DNA from: Candidatus Mediterraneibacter stercorigallinarum
Lineage (GTDB): Bacteria > Bacillota > Clostridia > Lachnospirales > Lachnospiraceae
Length of the DNA: 39,235 bases
Reading direction: 5' to 3'
NCBI GenBank assembly: GCA_019116185.1
Contig: DXCD01000261.1
Coordinates: forward strand, 1-39,235
The position numbers and the translations under genes were made by a program. Every line of letters starts with the position of its first letter. The first letter of the stretch is position 1. Below the pieces are notes generated by a model. It did not search any database and was not told where the DNA came from. It worked only from the letters and a program-made list of their open reading frames with translations. Positions 23,992 through 32,620 of this stretch are shown one piece after another.

Positions 23992-25223
23992 GGTTTTTGC
24001 AGGATAAAGAGAATAAACGGTATATGGGATTCCTGGCGGTGTTCTGCCTTCTGCTGGCGGCTGTCTTTCTGATCTCCTGGGCCATGCAGGGGATCTGGAT
24101 GAGAGACAGCCTTTTTCTGTGGGAAAATACAGCTGCCTCCTCCCTGCTCGCCCAGGGTGTGCCGGAGGAGACCGTTGCGCTTGCCTTCAAGAACACGGAA
24201 GCAACGGCAGAAGGGAAGGCGCTGCTCGCAAAGATCGGACATACGGAGGAAAATAGTCTTATGCTCTTTCCGGATATCAGGCAGGGCATGGAAAGGAGCG
24301 GGCTTTTGCTGCTCTGCGGAGGAGCCGCACTCTGTATCGTACTGACTCTGGGCGCTGTAGGATACCTGCGGACAAGAGACCGGGCATACGAGCGGGCGGA
24401 CCGGGCTGCAAGACAGTATGCGGACGGGGATTTCTCACAGCGCCTTTCAACAGGCGGGACCGGCACGATGGAGCGTCTGTTCGGCACAGTGGACCGGCTG
24501 GCGGCCGCTCTCAAGGCAAAAGGGGAGAGCGAGAAAAAGGCAAAAGAATTTCTGAAAGATACGATCTCTGATATCTCCCACCAGCTGAAGACTCCTCTTG
24601 CCGCCCTTCATATGTATACAGAGATTATTTCAGATGAGCCGGGAGATACGGAAACCGTGCGGATATTTGCGGCAAAGTCGGAAGAGTCCCTTGCGCGGAT
24701 AGACCGGCTCCTGAGGCTGCTTCTGAAAGTGATGCGGCTGGATGCGGGGAGCGTTGCCTTTGAGAAGAAAGAAGTCCATGTGGAAGAACTGGCGAAGGCC
24801 GCATGCGCTGACCTCTGTGTCCGCGCAGATCAGGAGAAGAAGGCGCTTATCTTTGAGGGCGCGGAGGATACCATGCTCCGGTGCGATGAGGAGTGGACGG
24901 CAGAAGCCTTGGGCAATCTGGTGAAGAACGGGCTTGATCATACGCAGAGCGGGGGCTGTGTGAAGATTTCATGGAAGAGGACACCTGCCATGGTGCGGAT
25001 CTGTGTGGAGGATAACGGAAGCGGCATTCTGCCTGAGGATATCCACCATATTTTCAAACGCTTTTACAGGAGCAGCGGTGACAGCGGCATACAGGGAGTG
25101 GGACTGGGGCTTCCGCTGGCAAAGTCCATCGTGGAGGGTCAGGGCGGCGTGCTCTCTGTAAAGAGCGCGCCGGGAGAGGGGACGGCATTTACCCTGTCTT
25201 TTTCGGACAGCGGCGCCAGATGA
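23988..25223 (+). CDS. Two-component sensor histidine kinase
   Basis: 411 residues. Membrane segments at about 13-33 and 105-127 flank an extracellular loop of about 70 residues with no recognised sensor domain. A HAMP-like linker follows (about 128-180), then the H box ISDISHQLKTPLAAL with phospho-His198, N box NLVKNGLDHT, G1 box EDNGSGILP and GVGLGLPLAKSIV. It is translationally coupled to the regulator (ATGA). The membrane layout is not the loop-less intramembrane-sensing type of BceS, so direct ligand sensing by the loop is possible. Its stop codon lies inside the operator-like box at 25221-25234. Confidence 0.93.
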   Translation: MRFLQDKENKRYMGFLAVFCLLLAAVFLISWAMQGIWMRDSLFLWENTAASSLLAQGVPEETVALAFKNTEATAEGKALLAKIGHTEENSLMLFPDIRQGMERSGLLLLCGGAALCIVLTLGAVGYLRTRDRAYERADRAARQYADGDFSQRLSTGGTGTMERLFGTVDRLAAALKAKGESEKKAKEFLKDTISDISHQLKTPLAALHMYTEIISDEPGDTETVRIFAAKSEESLARIDRLLRLLLKVMRLDAGSVAFEKKEVHVEELAKAACADLCVRADQEKKALIFEGAEDTMLRCDEEWTAEALGNLVKNGLDHTQSGGCVKISWKRTPAMVRICVEDNGSGILPEDIHHIFKRFYRSSGDSGIQGVGLGLPLAKSIVEGQGGVLSVKSAPGEGTAFTLSFSDSGAR

Positions 25224-25234
25224 CAGAAATGTAA
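25221..25234 (+). promoter_or_regulatory. BceR-like operator before the ABC transporter genes
   Basis: TGACAGAAATGTAA is an exact fit to the recalled BceR-type consensus (TNACA, 4 bases, TGTAA). It overlaps the kinase stop codon and lies 77 bases before the ATPase start. A matching -10 is not clear (TAAGGT at 25265-25270 is a weak candidate). Confidence 0.5.
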
Positions 25235-25310
25235 GAAAAAGAAGGCCGTGGATTCACCTGGCAGTAAGGTTCCCCTGCTAGACTGTTCCACGAAAGGAAG
25301 GTGTATCATC

Positions 25311-25994
25311 ATGGAAATATTGAGAGTAGAACATCTGAGCAAGACATATGGCGCCGGCGAGGCGAGAGTTGACGCTCTTCAGGACGTCTCCTTTACTCTT
25401 CAGAAAGGGGAGTTTACGGCAGTGGTCGGAGAATCGGGCTCAGGGAAGAGCACGCTGCTGAACTGTATCGGAGGCCTGGATACTCCCATGTCCGGAAAAG
25501 TATGGCTGGACGGGCAGGATCTGTTCAGCATGAAAGAGAACCAGCGGACCGTGTTCCGCAGACAGAATATCGGTTTTGTATTCCAGTCTTTTCACCTCGT
25601 GGCAGAGCTGAATGTGGAGCAGAATATTATTTTCCCGCTCCTGCTGGATCATCAGAATCCTGATCCCAGGCAGGTGGAGGAGATCCTGGAGGTGCTGGGG
25701 CTCGCTGACAGGCGGCATCATCTTCCCGGCCAGCTCTCCGGAGGACAGCAGCAGAGAGTGGCGATCGGGCGAGCACTGATCATGCGTCCCATGCTCGTGC
25801 TGGCGGACGAGCCCACGGGCAACTTGGATTCGGGCAACAGCCAGGATGTCATGGACCTGCTTATGAAGGCGTCGCGGTATTACCAGCAGACGATCCTTAT
25901 GATCGCACACAATGAACATCTGACTACAGGAGTGGACCGGGTGCTCCGCGTGCGTGACGGCAGGCTGACTGACTTGGGAGGTGTCCGCGCATGA
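25311..25994 (+). CDS. ABC transporter ATP-binding protein (MacB/LolD type)
   Basis: 227-residue ATPase with Walker A GESGSGKST (40-48), Q loop FVFQSFHLV, signature LSGGQQQR, Walker B VLADEPTGNLD and the switch His in IAHNEH. This is the subfamily that partners FtsX/MacB/BceB-type permeases. The open frame extends 63 bases further upstream, but the ATG at 25311 begins the family-typical MEILRVEHLSKTYG and has AAAGGAAGG upstream. The stop overlaps the permease start (ATGA), so the two are made together. Confidence 0.94.
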   Translation: MEILRVEHLSKTYGAGEARVDALQDVSFTLQKGEFTAVVGESGSGKSTLLNCIGGLDTPMSGKVWLDGQDLFSMKENQRTVFRRQNIGFVFQSFHLVAELNVEQNIIFPLLLDHQNPDPRQVEEILEVLGLADRRHHLPGQLSGGQQQRVAIGRALIMRPMLVLADEPTGNLDSGNSQDVMDLLMKASRYYQQTILMIAHNEHLTTGVDRVLRVRDGRLTDLGGVRA

Positions 25995-28399
25995 GAGGAA
26001 ACAGAACGCACCGGGAAAAGATGCGCGGCGGAAAGCGCGGAAGGTATGGGATGAAGAGTTATCTGGATCTTGTCCGCATATCCGCAAAGATCCGCAGGAA
26101 GCAGAGCAGGATGACAAGGCTGTGCATTGTCCTGGCAGTCTTTCTTGTGGCAGCGATATTCAGTATGGCAGATATGGAGATCCAGAGCCAGATCTATCAG
26201 GTGATCCAGTCGAACGGGTCGTGGCACGCGGCGTTCCAAGGCATTGACGGGCAGCAGGAGAAGCTGATCCGGGCGCGCGCGGAAGCGGAGAATGCGGCGT
26301 CCTATACGATGGTCAGTGATGGGACGGAAGGCGATTATTTGATAGAAGGAACGAGCGCGGCTGTCATGGGGATGGACGAAAATCTGACAGAGATGATGCC
26401 GGCCGTACGATTTCAGGAAGGCGGATTTCCCGACAGTGCGGATGAGGCGGCGGTGACAGAAAGTGTCCGCGGGCAGCTCGGGCTCGAAATCGGTGACACT
26501 GTGCACCTGACATCATCCGCGGGAGAAGAACTGTCTCTTACCGTTGCAGGCGTTCTTGAGGATGATTCCGTTATGGGCGGGGAGAATGCCTTTGGACTTT
26601 TGATAAACAGCAAGGCTGTTGATAAATATTTCTCAAATACCGTGGAATCAGGGGATGTCACTCTTCTGGTCCAGTTTCACCGATTTTGCAATATCCAAAA
26701 GACGCTGGATGATATCTGCGGGGAGCTGGGGATCGATCCGGCGCTGGTCGGGACGAATGCCAGGCTGCTGGCGCTTCAGTTCCAGAGCAATGATTCCGGT
26801 ATCACAGGGCTTTACAGCGTGGCAGCAGTCCTTGCAGTTCTGGTCACGGTGGCGGGAGTCCTGATGATTTCCAGCAGCATGAACAGCAGTGTGGCGCGGC
26901 GCACCCAGTTTTTCGGAATGATGCGGTGCCTGGGCGCAGACCAGAGGCAGGTCAGGCGGCTCGTCCGCAGCGAGGCTCTGAACTGGTGCAGGACCGCGAT
27001 TCCCATAGGGCTGGGAATGAGCGTGCTGGTAGTGTGGGCGCTCTGCGCCATGCTGCGGGCAATCAGCCCCACGTATTTTAACGGTCTGCCGGTATTCGGG
27101 GTGAGCTGGCCCGGGCTGGCTGCGGGAGTCCTGGTGGGGCTGGTCACGGTTCTGCTGGCAGCACGGTCTCCGGCCAAGAGAGCGGCGAAAGTGTCGCCCT
27201 TGACCGCTGTATCGGAAAACGCAGGCAGCGCCCGTCAGGTTCGCGGAGCAGTGCACACCCGGCTTTTCCATATCGAGACCGCGCTTGGAATCCATCATGC
27301 GGCGGGCAGCAGGAAGAATTTCCTTCTCATGGCAGGTTCGTTTGCGTTCAGTATTATCCTGTTTTTGAGTTTCAGCCCGGCGGTGGATTTTATGAATCAT
27401 GCAATCAAGCCTCTGAGGCCTTCAGCGCCGGACTTGTCTGTTGTCAGCCAGGATAATACCTGTTCCATTCCCCGGGAACTTGCAGAAGAACTTAGGGATA
27501 ATCCGGTGATAAAGAAAGTCTACGGAAGAAGCTTCGCCTGTGCGGTCCCTGCCAGAGCAGGCGGAGAAGAAATCCAGATCGATCTGGTCTCCTATGAGGA
27601 AAACCAGTTCCGGTGGGCGGAAGATGCCGCGGCGCAGGGCTCTCTTGCAGATGCAGAGGCGGGGAAAGGCGTGATGGCAGTGAAGATGAATGCGGCGCGG
27701 GAATTCTCTGTGGGAGAAGAGATTGAGATCGATTTCACGTCCGGGACAAAGACAGTGAATGTGTCAGGCGTGCTTAATGAGAGTGTATTTCATGTATCTG
27801 ACGGCTCTACCGTCCTGATTTGTTCGGAAGAACTTTTCAGGGAACTGACAGGGCAGACGGATTACACGGTCATTGACGTGCAGTTTCAGCGGGGCGTGAC
27901 AGACCGGGATGTGGAAAAGATCCGCGCTTTGGCAGGAGACTCATTCACTGTGGAGGATAACCGGGAGGACAACAGCGAGGTGCGGGGCGCGTATTATTCT
28001 TTTGCCCTGTTTCTCTATGGATTCCTGGCGGTGATCACTTTGATCTCGGTCTTCAATATTATCAACAGCATTTCCATGAGTGTATCCGCCAGAATCCAGC
28101 AGTATGGCGCCATGCGCGCGATCGGGATGAGCAGCTCCCAGCTCCTGCGGATGATCGCGGCAGAGGCGGTGACTTATGTTGTATGGGGGATGATCGCGGG
28201 CTGCGCGGCAGGGCTTCTGCTGAACTGGAAAATATTCGGCCTGCTAGTGACGGACCGGTGGGGCGATCCCTGGTATGTGCCCGTATCTGCAATCGCAGTG
28301 ATCCTGGCTGTAATGACAGCAGCTGCTGTGGCGGCAGTAAAGATACCTGCCAGGCAGATCCGTGAGATGTCGGTGGCAGATACGATCAGCGCGATGTAA
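25991..28399 (+). CDS. FtsX/MacB-family ABC transporter permease
   Basis: 802 residues with two FtsX-like modules. Module 1 has a membrane segment at about 42-60, an external domain to about 274, then segments near 275-295, 328-350 and 370-390. Module 2 has a segment near 442-462, an external domain to about 665, then segments near 668-690, 718-740 and 762-785. Both halves carry the cytosolic signature between segments (RTQFFGMMRCLGADQRQVRRL; QQYGAMRAIGMSSSQLLRM). Eight segments with two external domains differ from BceB (ten segments, one large external domain). Such pairs export or sense peptides or lipoproteins. The start overlaps the ATPase stop; GGAGGTG is 7 bases upstream. Confidence 0.9.
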   Translation: MRGNRTHREKMRGGKRGRYGMKSYLDLVRISAKIRRKQSRMTRLCIVLAVFLVAAIFSMADMEIQSQIYQVIQSNGSWHAAFQGIDGQQEKLIRARAEAENAASYTMVSDGTEGDYLIEGTSAAVMGMDENLTEMMPAVRFQEGGFPDSADEAAVTESVRGQLGLEIGDTVHLTSSAGEELSLTVAGVLEDDSVMGGENAFGLLINSKAVDKYFSNTVESGDVTLLVQFHRFCNIQKTLDDICGELGIDPALVGTNARLLALQFQSNDSGITGLYSVAAVLAVLVTVAGVLMISSSMNSSVARRTQFFGMMRCLGADQRQVRRLVRSEALNWCRTAIPIGLGMSVLVVWALCAMLRAISPTYFNGLPVFGVSWPGLAAGVLVGLVTVLLAARSPAKRAAKVSPLTAVSENAGSARQVRGAVHTRLFHIETALGIHHAAGSRKNFLLMAGSFAFSIILFLSFSPAVDFMNHAIKPLRPSAPDLSVVSQDNTCSIPRELAEELRDNPVIKKVYGRSFACAVPARAGGEEIQIDLVSYEENQFRWAEDAAAQGSLADAEAGKGVMAVKMNAAREFSVGEEIEIDFTSGTKTVNVSGVLNESVFHVSDGSTVLICSEELFRELTGQTDYTVIDVQFQRGVTDRDVEKIRALAGDSFTVEDNREDNSEVRGAYYSFALFLYGFLAVITLISVFNIINSISMSVSARIQQYGAMRAIGMSSSQLLRMIAAEAVTYVVWGMIAGCAAGLLLNWKIFGLLVTDRWGDPWYVPVSAIAVILAVMTAAAVAAVKIPARQIREMSVADTISAM

Positions 28400-28459
28400 A
28401 AAGATAAATGTGAAAAGGCAGGATCTATTTCAGAACTGTTTTTCATAAAGAAAAAGAAA

Positions 28460-28502
28460 GAGTGCCGCGGACGCATCCTTTTCAGATGCTTCAGCGGCAC
28501 TC
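28460..28502 (-). terminator. Terminator of the ferredoxin gene, possibly bidirectional
   Basis: Outer stem GAGTGCCGC (28460-28468) / GCGGCACTC (28494-28502), inner stem GCATC / GATGC. Read on the minus strand the stem is followed by TTTCTTTTTCTTT, a good tail; on the plus strand there is no T run. The outer arms match those of the hairpin at 13245-13285. Confidence 0.75.
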
Positions 28503-28537
28503 CTGTCTGCTTGTGATCACTTTGCGGTTTTATATGA

Positions 28538-28708
28538 TTACTCTGCTGAGATAGCACCTGTCGGACAGGCAGCTTCACAAGCTCCGCAGTCTACGCAGGC
28601 ATCAGCATCGATCTCGTATTTGCCGTCCCCTTCGGAGATAGCGCCTACTGGGCATTCGCCTTCGCAAGAACCACAGCTTACACATTCATCACTGATTACG
28701 TGTGCCAT
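28538..28708 (-). CDS. 2[4Fe-4S] ferredoxin, clostridial type
   Basis: 56-residue electron carrier starting MAHVISDECVSCGSC. It holds two CxxCxxCxxxCP motifs (Cys9, 12, 15, 19 and Cys38, 41, 44, 48), the standard layout of the small clostridial ferredoxins that pass electrons to hydrogenase, pyruvate:ferredoxin oxidoreductase and similar enzymes. The acidic composition fits. AAGGAGG lies about 8 bases before the ATG on the minus strand. It is monocistronic with its own promoter and terminator. Confidence 0.95.
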   Translation of the reverse strand: MAHVISDECVSCGSCEGECPVGAISEGDGKYEIDADACVDCGACEAACPTGAISAE

Positions 28709-28784
28709 AGTATGTATCCTCCTTCTTTGGATTTCCGAAAAGGGATGTCCCTTTCGATACCCTTATTTTAATACAAGAAAAGAG

Positions 28785-28812
28785 ATTATACAAGAGTTTA
28801 CAATGTTCTAAA
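28785..28812 (-). promoter_or_regulatory. Ferredoxin promoter
   Basis: On the minus strand: TTTAGA (28807-28812), 16-base spacer, TATAAT (28785-28790), about 77 bases before the start codon. Confidence 0.55.
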
Positions 28813-28832
28813 TTTAGCACATACAATGTTCT
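28799..28832. repeat. Direct repeat in the ferredoxin promoter
   Basis: TACAATGTTCT occurs exactly at 28799-28809 and 28822-28832, 23 bases apart (about two helical turns). The first copy overlaps the -35 box, so this may be an operator. Confidence 0.5.
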
Positions 28833-29052
28833 GTAATTTAAATATGATGTGAACAAAAGCGAACCGGCGCGTCAGAGGCCGGGGAGATGACGCCGGATAC
28901 CGGCTTGTCTCTGACAGTTGGTGAAAATTTAGGAAAAATTCACATTTTTCCGGCATGAATTGGTGTATGATAGAAAGATGATGCGGGTAATTTTACTTTG
29001 CATGGAAGAAATCAGCCATGCAGGGGAAGGTTAAATAATATGGAGGAAGAAA

Positions 29053-30315
29053 ATGAAAAAGAGATTTTTTGCCGCCGTGGCTCTGGCAGTTTGCACGGCT
29101 ATGGGAATATGCGCCTGCAGTTCAGGGGAGACGGATGATGTGTTTACGGGCGAAAAGACAGATACGCCGGAGTGGCAGTCAAAGCTGAATATGATTTCTC
29201 CTGCCGTTTACGGCACGGTTGATGACCTGAATCTGGAGCCGGGGACGTATATCTCGGTTATCGGAAAAATGGAGAACTCGCCTTACTGGGAACAGGTCAG
29301 GGCCGGGGTGCAGCAGGCGGCGGACGATATAAATGAGAAGCTGGGGTACAGCGGCGATGACAGGGTCAGAGTCCTTTTTAATGCTCCTGCTGACAGCGAA
29401 GATATTGATGAGCAGGTCAATATTCTTGATGAAGAGATGGCGCGTTATCCGGATGTGATCGCCATTGCAAGTATTGATGAAAATTCATCGGCAGTGCAGT
29501 TTGATCTTGCGATCGGAAACGGAATACCGATTGTTGCTTTTGACTCGGGGAACAGTTATCAGGGAATCCAGTGTACCTGCATGACGGATAATGCCGAGGC
29601 AGCGGCAGCGGGCGCGGAGAAGCTCTGTGAAGCGATCAGCGAAAGCGGAGAAGTGGCTCTTATTGTGCAGGATTCTGTATCCGGAAATGCAAGGGAGAGG
29701 GCCGAGTCCTTTCAGAATGAACTGACGGCGGACCATCCGGGAGTTTCAATTGTGGAGACGATCTATATGGATCAGCTTGACGAGCTGAAGCGGCAGGCAG
29801 CGGCAGAAGAGCAGGGAGTTACAACAGAGGAGCTGGCTGCATGGACAGAGGCGGCGTCCGGGCTGAATACAGATGCGGACAGTGAAGCAGGAGAGGAGTC
29901 AATATCAGAAGAAGCCAAGACAAGGCTGGAGGAAATCGATTCCAGAGCAGGGGCCATGAGTGATGAAGAGGCTGTGGCATATTATCTGTCAAAACACCCG
30001 GACCTGGAGGGATGTTTCGGGACAAACGCAGATGCAGTCATGCTCGGTCTGGAAGCACTCAGATATATGGAAAAGGCTGAGGACATCGCTTTAGTAGGAT
30101 TTGATACAGGCAGCGAGCAGGCTGAGGCGCTTGCAAACGGCGAGATCGACGGCCTGATCGTACAGAATCCCTTTGGAATGGGATATGCCACTGTTGTTGC
30201 AGCCGCGCGCACGGTGCTTGAGATCGGGAATGAAGCGGTGGTGGATACCGGTTACACATGGGTGGACCGGGAAAATATGGAAGATGGATCCGTACAGATG
30301 ATGATGTACGAGTAA
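29053..30315 (+). CDS. Periplasmic-type sugar-binding lipoprotein (orphan)
   Basis: 420 residues. Signal peptide with lipobox-like GICAC, so lipid attachment at Cys22 is likely. The rest matches the LacI-like binding-protein fold (Peripla_BP_4): GTYISVIGKMENSPYWEQVRAGV, IPIVAFDSGN, GCFGTNADAVMLGLEAL, ALVGFDTGSEQAEAL and IVQNPFGMGYATV. An acidic, helical insertion of about 70 residues (about 245-315) sits in the second lobe. No ABC ATPase or permease gene is nearby; it is convergent with a histidine kinase gene across a shared terminator. GGAGG precedes the ATG. Ligand unknown; a sugar or autoinducer-2-like ligand is possible. Confidence 0.85.
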   Translation: MKKRFFAAVALAVCTAMGICACSSGETDDVFTGEKTDTPEWQSKLNMISPAVYGTVDDLNLEPGTYISVIGKMENSPYWEQVRAGVQQAADDINEKLGYSGDDRVRVLFNAPADSEDIDEQVNILDEEMARYPDVIAIASIDENSSAVQFDLAIGNGIPIVAFDSGNSYQGIQCTCMTDNAEAAAAGAEKLCEAISESGEVALIVQDSVSGNARERAESFQNELTADHPGVSIVETIYMDQLDELKRQAAAEEQGVTTEELAAWTEAASGLNTDADSEAGEESISEEAKTRLEEIDSRAGAMSDEEAVAYYLSKHPDLEGCFGTNADAVMLGLEALRYMEKAEDIALVGFDTGSEQAEALANGEIDGLIVQNPFGMGYATVVAAARTVLEIGNEAVVDTGYTWVDRENMEDGSVQMMMYE

Positions 30316-30320
30316 TAACA

Positions 30321-30364
30321 AAAAGAAATGCTGTGGAACCTGCGGGAACCACAGCATTTCTTTT
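30321..30364. terminator. Bidirectional terminator between binding protein and histidine kinase
   Basis: AAAAGAAATGCTGTGG (30321-30336) pairs with CCACAGCATTTCTTTT (30349-30364) around a 12-base loop. T runs on both strands serve both convergent genes. Confidence 0.85.
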
Positions 30365-31769
30365 ATCCGACGCGGCTTAAGGAGAAGATGAACTCCGTTC
30401 CCACGCCTTCTGTGCTGATTACATTGATGTGTTCATTGTGTGCCTGGATGATCTCTTTTACAATGGACAGCCCGAGGCCAGTCCCCTTCTTGTCTTTCCC
30501 CCGGGAGAGATCAGACTTGTAAAAACGCTCCCAGATCTTGTTTTGCTCTTTCCTGGGAATGCCGATCCCCTGATCCTTTATAGAGATGAAGGCCTTGTCA
30601 TTTTTTAAGGTCACCTCGATAGTGACGGGAGAACCGTTTTCGCTGAATTTGATCGCATTGTCAATCAGGTTGTAAAGCACCTGCTGGATCTTGCGTTTGT
30701 CAGCATAGACCAGGATGGTGCCGGGCATCAGGAGCAGCTCGATGGAAATATGTTTTGGAGTGCATACTGCTTCAAAGGATTCTGCGGTGCTCTTGATAAC
30801 ATCCTGTATATCAAATTCTGCTTTAGAAAGGAGGAGCTCTTTTGTATCGAATTCATTCAGAGTCAGCAGATCGCGCGTGAGGTCTGTCAGACGTTCTGTT
30901 TCAAACAATATGATATTCAGATACTTGCCATACATTTCCGGCGGAATCGTGCCGTCGGCCATCGCCTCTACATATCCTTTGATGGAAGTGAGGGGAGAGC
31001 GGAAGTCATGGGAGACATTTGCCACGATTTTCTTCTGGTAATCATCCATATCCTTGAGCTGTGCCGCCATATAGTTCAGAGACGCGGAGAGATAGCCCAC
31101 CTCGTCATGGGTGGCCACGGGGATCTCATAGTCCAGATTCCCCAGCGCATACTGCTGCGCTGCCTCTGAAATCTTCTTGACCGGGCGGTATACGATAAAA
31201 TGGACGCCCAGAAGAAAGATAAAGGAAAGCAGATAGATCACGCCCAAGGAAATATAAACAGGATGCATGATGGAAGCGCATCTCTGCTCCACACTGGCTA
31301 CCGGGCTGTGGATCAGCAGGTATCCTTTTGTGTAAAAGCTCTGGGTTACAGGTGCCATTACGGTAATGACGTCCTCTTTAAAATAGCCGTGATAAGTGCC
31401 TGAGATATACTGGCTGCCGCCGATCTCCGCGGGGTTGAATTCTTCGATAGCCTCAGGCGCTGACGTATTTTCTATATTGGATGAAGTGATCATTGTTCCC
31501 GTGCTGTCAACAAACCACAGTGAAGCGTCCAGGTACAGACGCATTGCGGCAAGCTGAGCCTGTACCGCATAGAGCGAAGAATCGTCCGTAAAATACGAGG
31601 GAAGATAATCGCTTGCGATCAGGGTGGCTTCCCGGTACAGTGTCTCAGAGGTGTCCTCCATAAGCCGGTTTTCCACGAGCTGTGTCGTCAGCGTAGCGGT
31701 CGTGAACAGACACAAAAAGCCGAATATAATATAAAGTGCGATAAATTTCAGGTGAAGCATGCTTTTCAT
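30363..31769 (-). CDS. HAMP-containing sensor histidine kinase
   Basis: 468 residues. Membrane segments at about 8-28 and 171-194 flank an extracellular domain of about 140 residues that may be a single Cache/PAS-like sensor (LWFVDSTGTMITSS, YFKEDVITVMAPV). HAMP follows (about 192-245), then the H box VSHDFRSPLTSIKGY with His254, N box NLIDNAIKFS, G1 box IKDQGIGIP, F box and GTGLGLSIVKEI. The gene order regulator-kinase with a 72-base gap fits a PhoP/PhoR- or YycFG-like OmpR pair. Its end overlaps the terminator it shares with the binding-protein gene. Confidence 0.93.
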   Translation of the reverse strand: MKSMLHLKFIALYIIFGFLCLFTTATLTTQLVENRLMEDTSETLYREATLIASDYLPSYFTDDSSLYAVQAQLAAMRLYLDASLWFVDSTGTMITSSNIENTSAPEAIEEFNPAEIGGSQYISGTYHGYFKEDVITVMAPVTQSFYTKGYLLIHSPVASVEQRCASIMHPVYISLGVIYLLSFIFLLGVHFIVYRPVKKISEAAQQYALGNLDYEIPVATHDEVGYLSASLNYMAAQLKDMDDYQKKIVANVSHDFRSPLTSIKGYVEAMADGTIPPEMYGKYLNIILFETERLTDLTRDLLTLNEFDTKELLLSKAEFDIQDVIKSTAESFEAVCTPKHISIELLLMPGTILVYADKRKIQQVLYNLIDNAIKFSENGSPVTIEVTLKNDKAFISIKDQGIGIPRKEQNKIWERFYKSDLSRGKDKKGTGLGLSIVKEIIQAHNEHINVISTEGVGTEFIFSLSRVG

Positions 31770-31841
31770 GACAATATCCCCTTGTTACAATAATGAGCTG
31801 CGGGCGTCTTCCTGTGCAAAGGGACAATCCGCAGCCTGAAT

Positions 31842-32543
31842 TTATTTTGTCTCGAATTTGTATCCGATGCCCCACACTGTACTGAGACTCCAGTGCGGAT
31901 GGTCTTTAATCTTTTCGCGCAGACGCTTGATGTGGACGTCAACGGTCCTTGTGTCGCCGATGTACTCATAGCCCCAGATCCGGTCAAGGAGCTGTTCCCT
32001 TGTGAATACCTGGTTTGGGGAGGAGGCGAGGCAGTAGAGAAGTTCCAGCTCTTTCGGCGGCATTTCCACATGCTGGCCGTCGCACATTACGGAATAATTA
32101 GTCAGGTTAATAGAGATGCCTTCATACTCTACGCATTTTGCCTTTTCTCCACCGGCCTCCTCGCTTCGGGAAGGCTGATAGCGCCTTAAGACAGCGCGCA
32201 CCCGCGCGACCATCTCCTTGGAGTCAAAGGGCTTCATAATGTAATCGTCCGCGCCCAGCTCCAGGCCGAGCACCTTGTCAAATACTTCGCCTTTCGCCGA
32301 GAGCATGATGACAGGCGTAGAAGAATGCGCGCGGATCTCCCGGCACACCTGATAGCCGTCAATGCCCGGCAGCATCAGATCCAGCAGGACCAGATTAGGC
32401 TGATAGGTGTCAAATGCCGTCAGGGCGTCTTCCCCATTGTATACGATCTTTGTGTCAAAACACTCTTTTGTGAGATAGAGTGAGATAAGCTCAGCAATAT
32501 TTTCATCGTCATCCACGATGAGAATCTTCTGTTTTCCGACCAT
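31842..32543 (-). CDS. OmpR/PhoB-type response regulator
   Basis: 233 residues. Receiver domain with Asp11-Asp12-Asp13 pocket, phosphoacceptor Asp55 (LLDLMLPGIDGYQV) and Lys105 region (IMKPF). Winged helix domain with LLDRIWGYEYIGDTRTVDVHIKRLREK and the final TVWGIGYKFE. Partner of the kinase just downstream. GGAGGG lies before the ATG on the minus strand. It follows mutS2 on the same strand with 77 bases between, which contain the 32593 palindrome. Confidence 0.94.
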   Translation of the reverse strand: MVGKQKILIVDDDENIAELISLYLTKECFDTKIVYNGEDALTAFDTYQPNLVLLDLMLPGIDGYQVCREIRAHSSTPVIMLSAKGEVFDKVLGLELGADDYIMKPFDSKEMVARVRAVLRRYQPSRSEEAGGEKAKCVEYEGISINLTNYSVMCDGQHVEMPPKELELLYCLASSPNQVFTREQLLDRIWGYEYIGDTRTVDVHIKRLREKIKDHPHWSLSTVWGIGYKFETK

Positions 32544-32592
32544 TTTGGGTCCCTCCTTAATGTTATATTCAGAATATTCGGAATTTAGTGGC

Positions 32593-32612
32593 GAAAGGGG
32601 CCTGACCCTTTC
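32593..32612. repeat. Third copy of the GGGTCAGGCCCC palindrome
   Basis: GAAAGGG (32593-32599) / CCCTTTC (32606-32612) around GCCTGA. Its reverse complement shares the 15 bases GGGTCAGGCCCCTTT with 5114-5128. It lies between mutS2 and the response regulator gene and could also act as a weak mutS2 terminator. Confidence 0.75.
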
Positions 32613-32620
32613 AGAAATTC

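Larger units (their letters stand above)
28709..29052. other. Intergenic region between ferredoxin and binding-protein genes
   Basis: A 344-base gap with divergent promoters. It holds the ferredoxin promoter and a direct repeat (28785-28832), an imperfect 45-base hairpin (28871-28915: GTCAGAG/CTCTGAC outer arms, GCCGG/CCGGC inner), a -10-like TATGAT at 28966-28971 for the binding-protein gene with no clear -35, and a small leader hairpin TGCATGG/CCATGCA (28999-29022). No coding frame is convincing. Confidence 0.6.

Noticed and set aside
26648..27400. Minus-strand frame of 250 residues opposite the permease gene
   Set aside because: Antisense to a clear FtsX-type permease; Arg/His/Gln-rich and without motifs.
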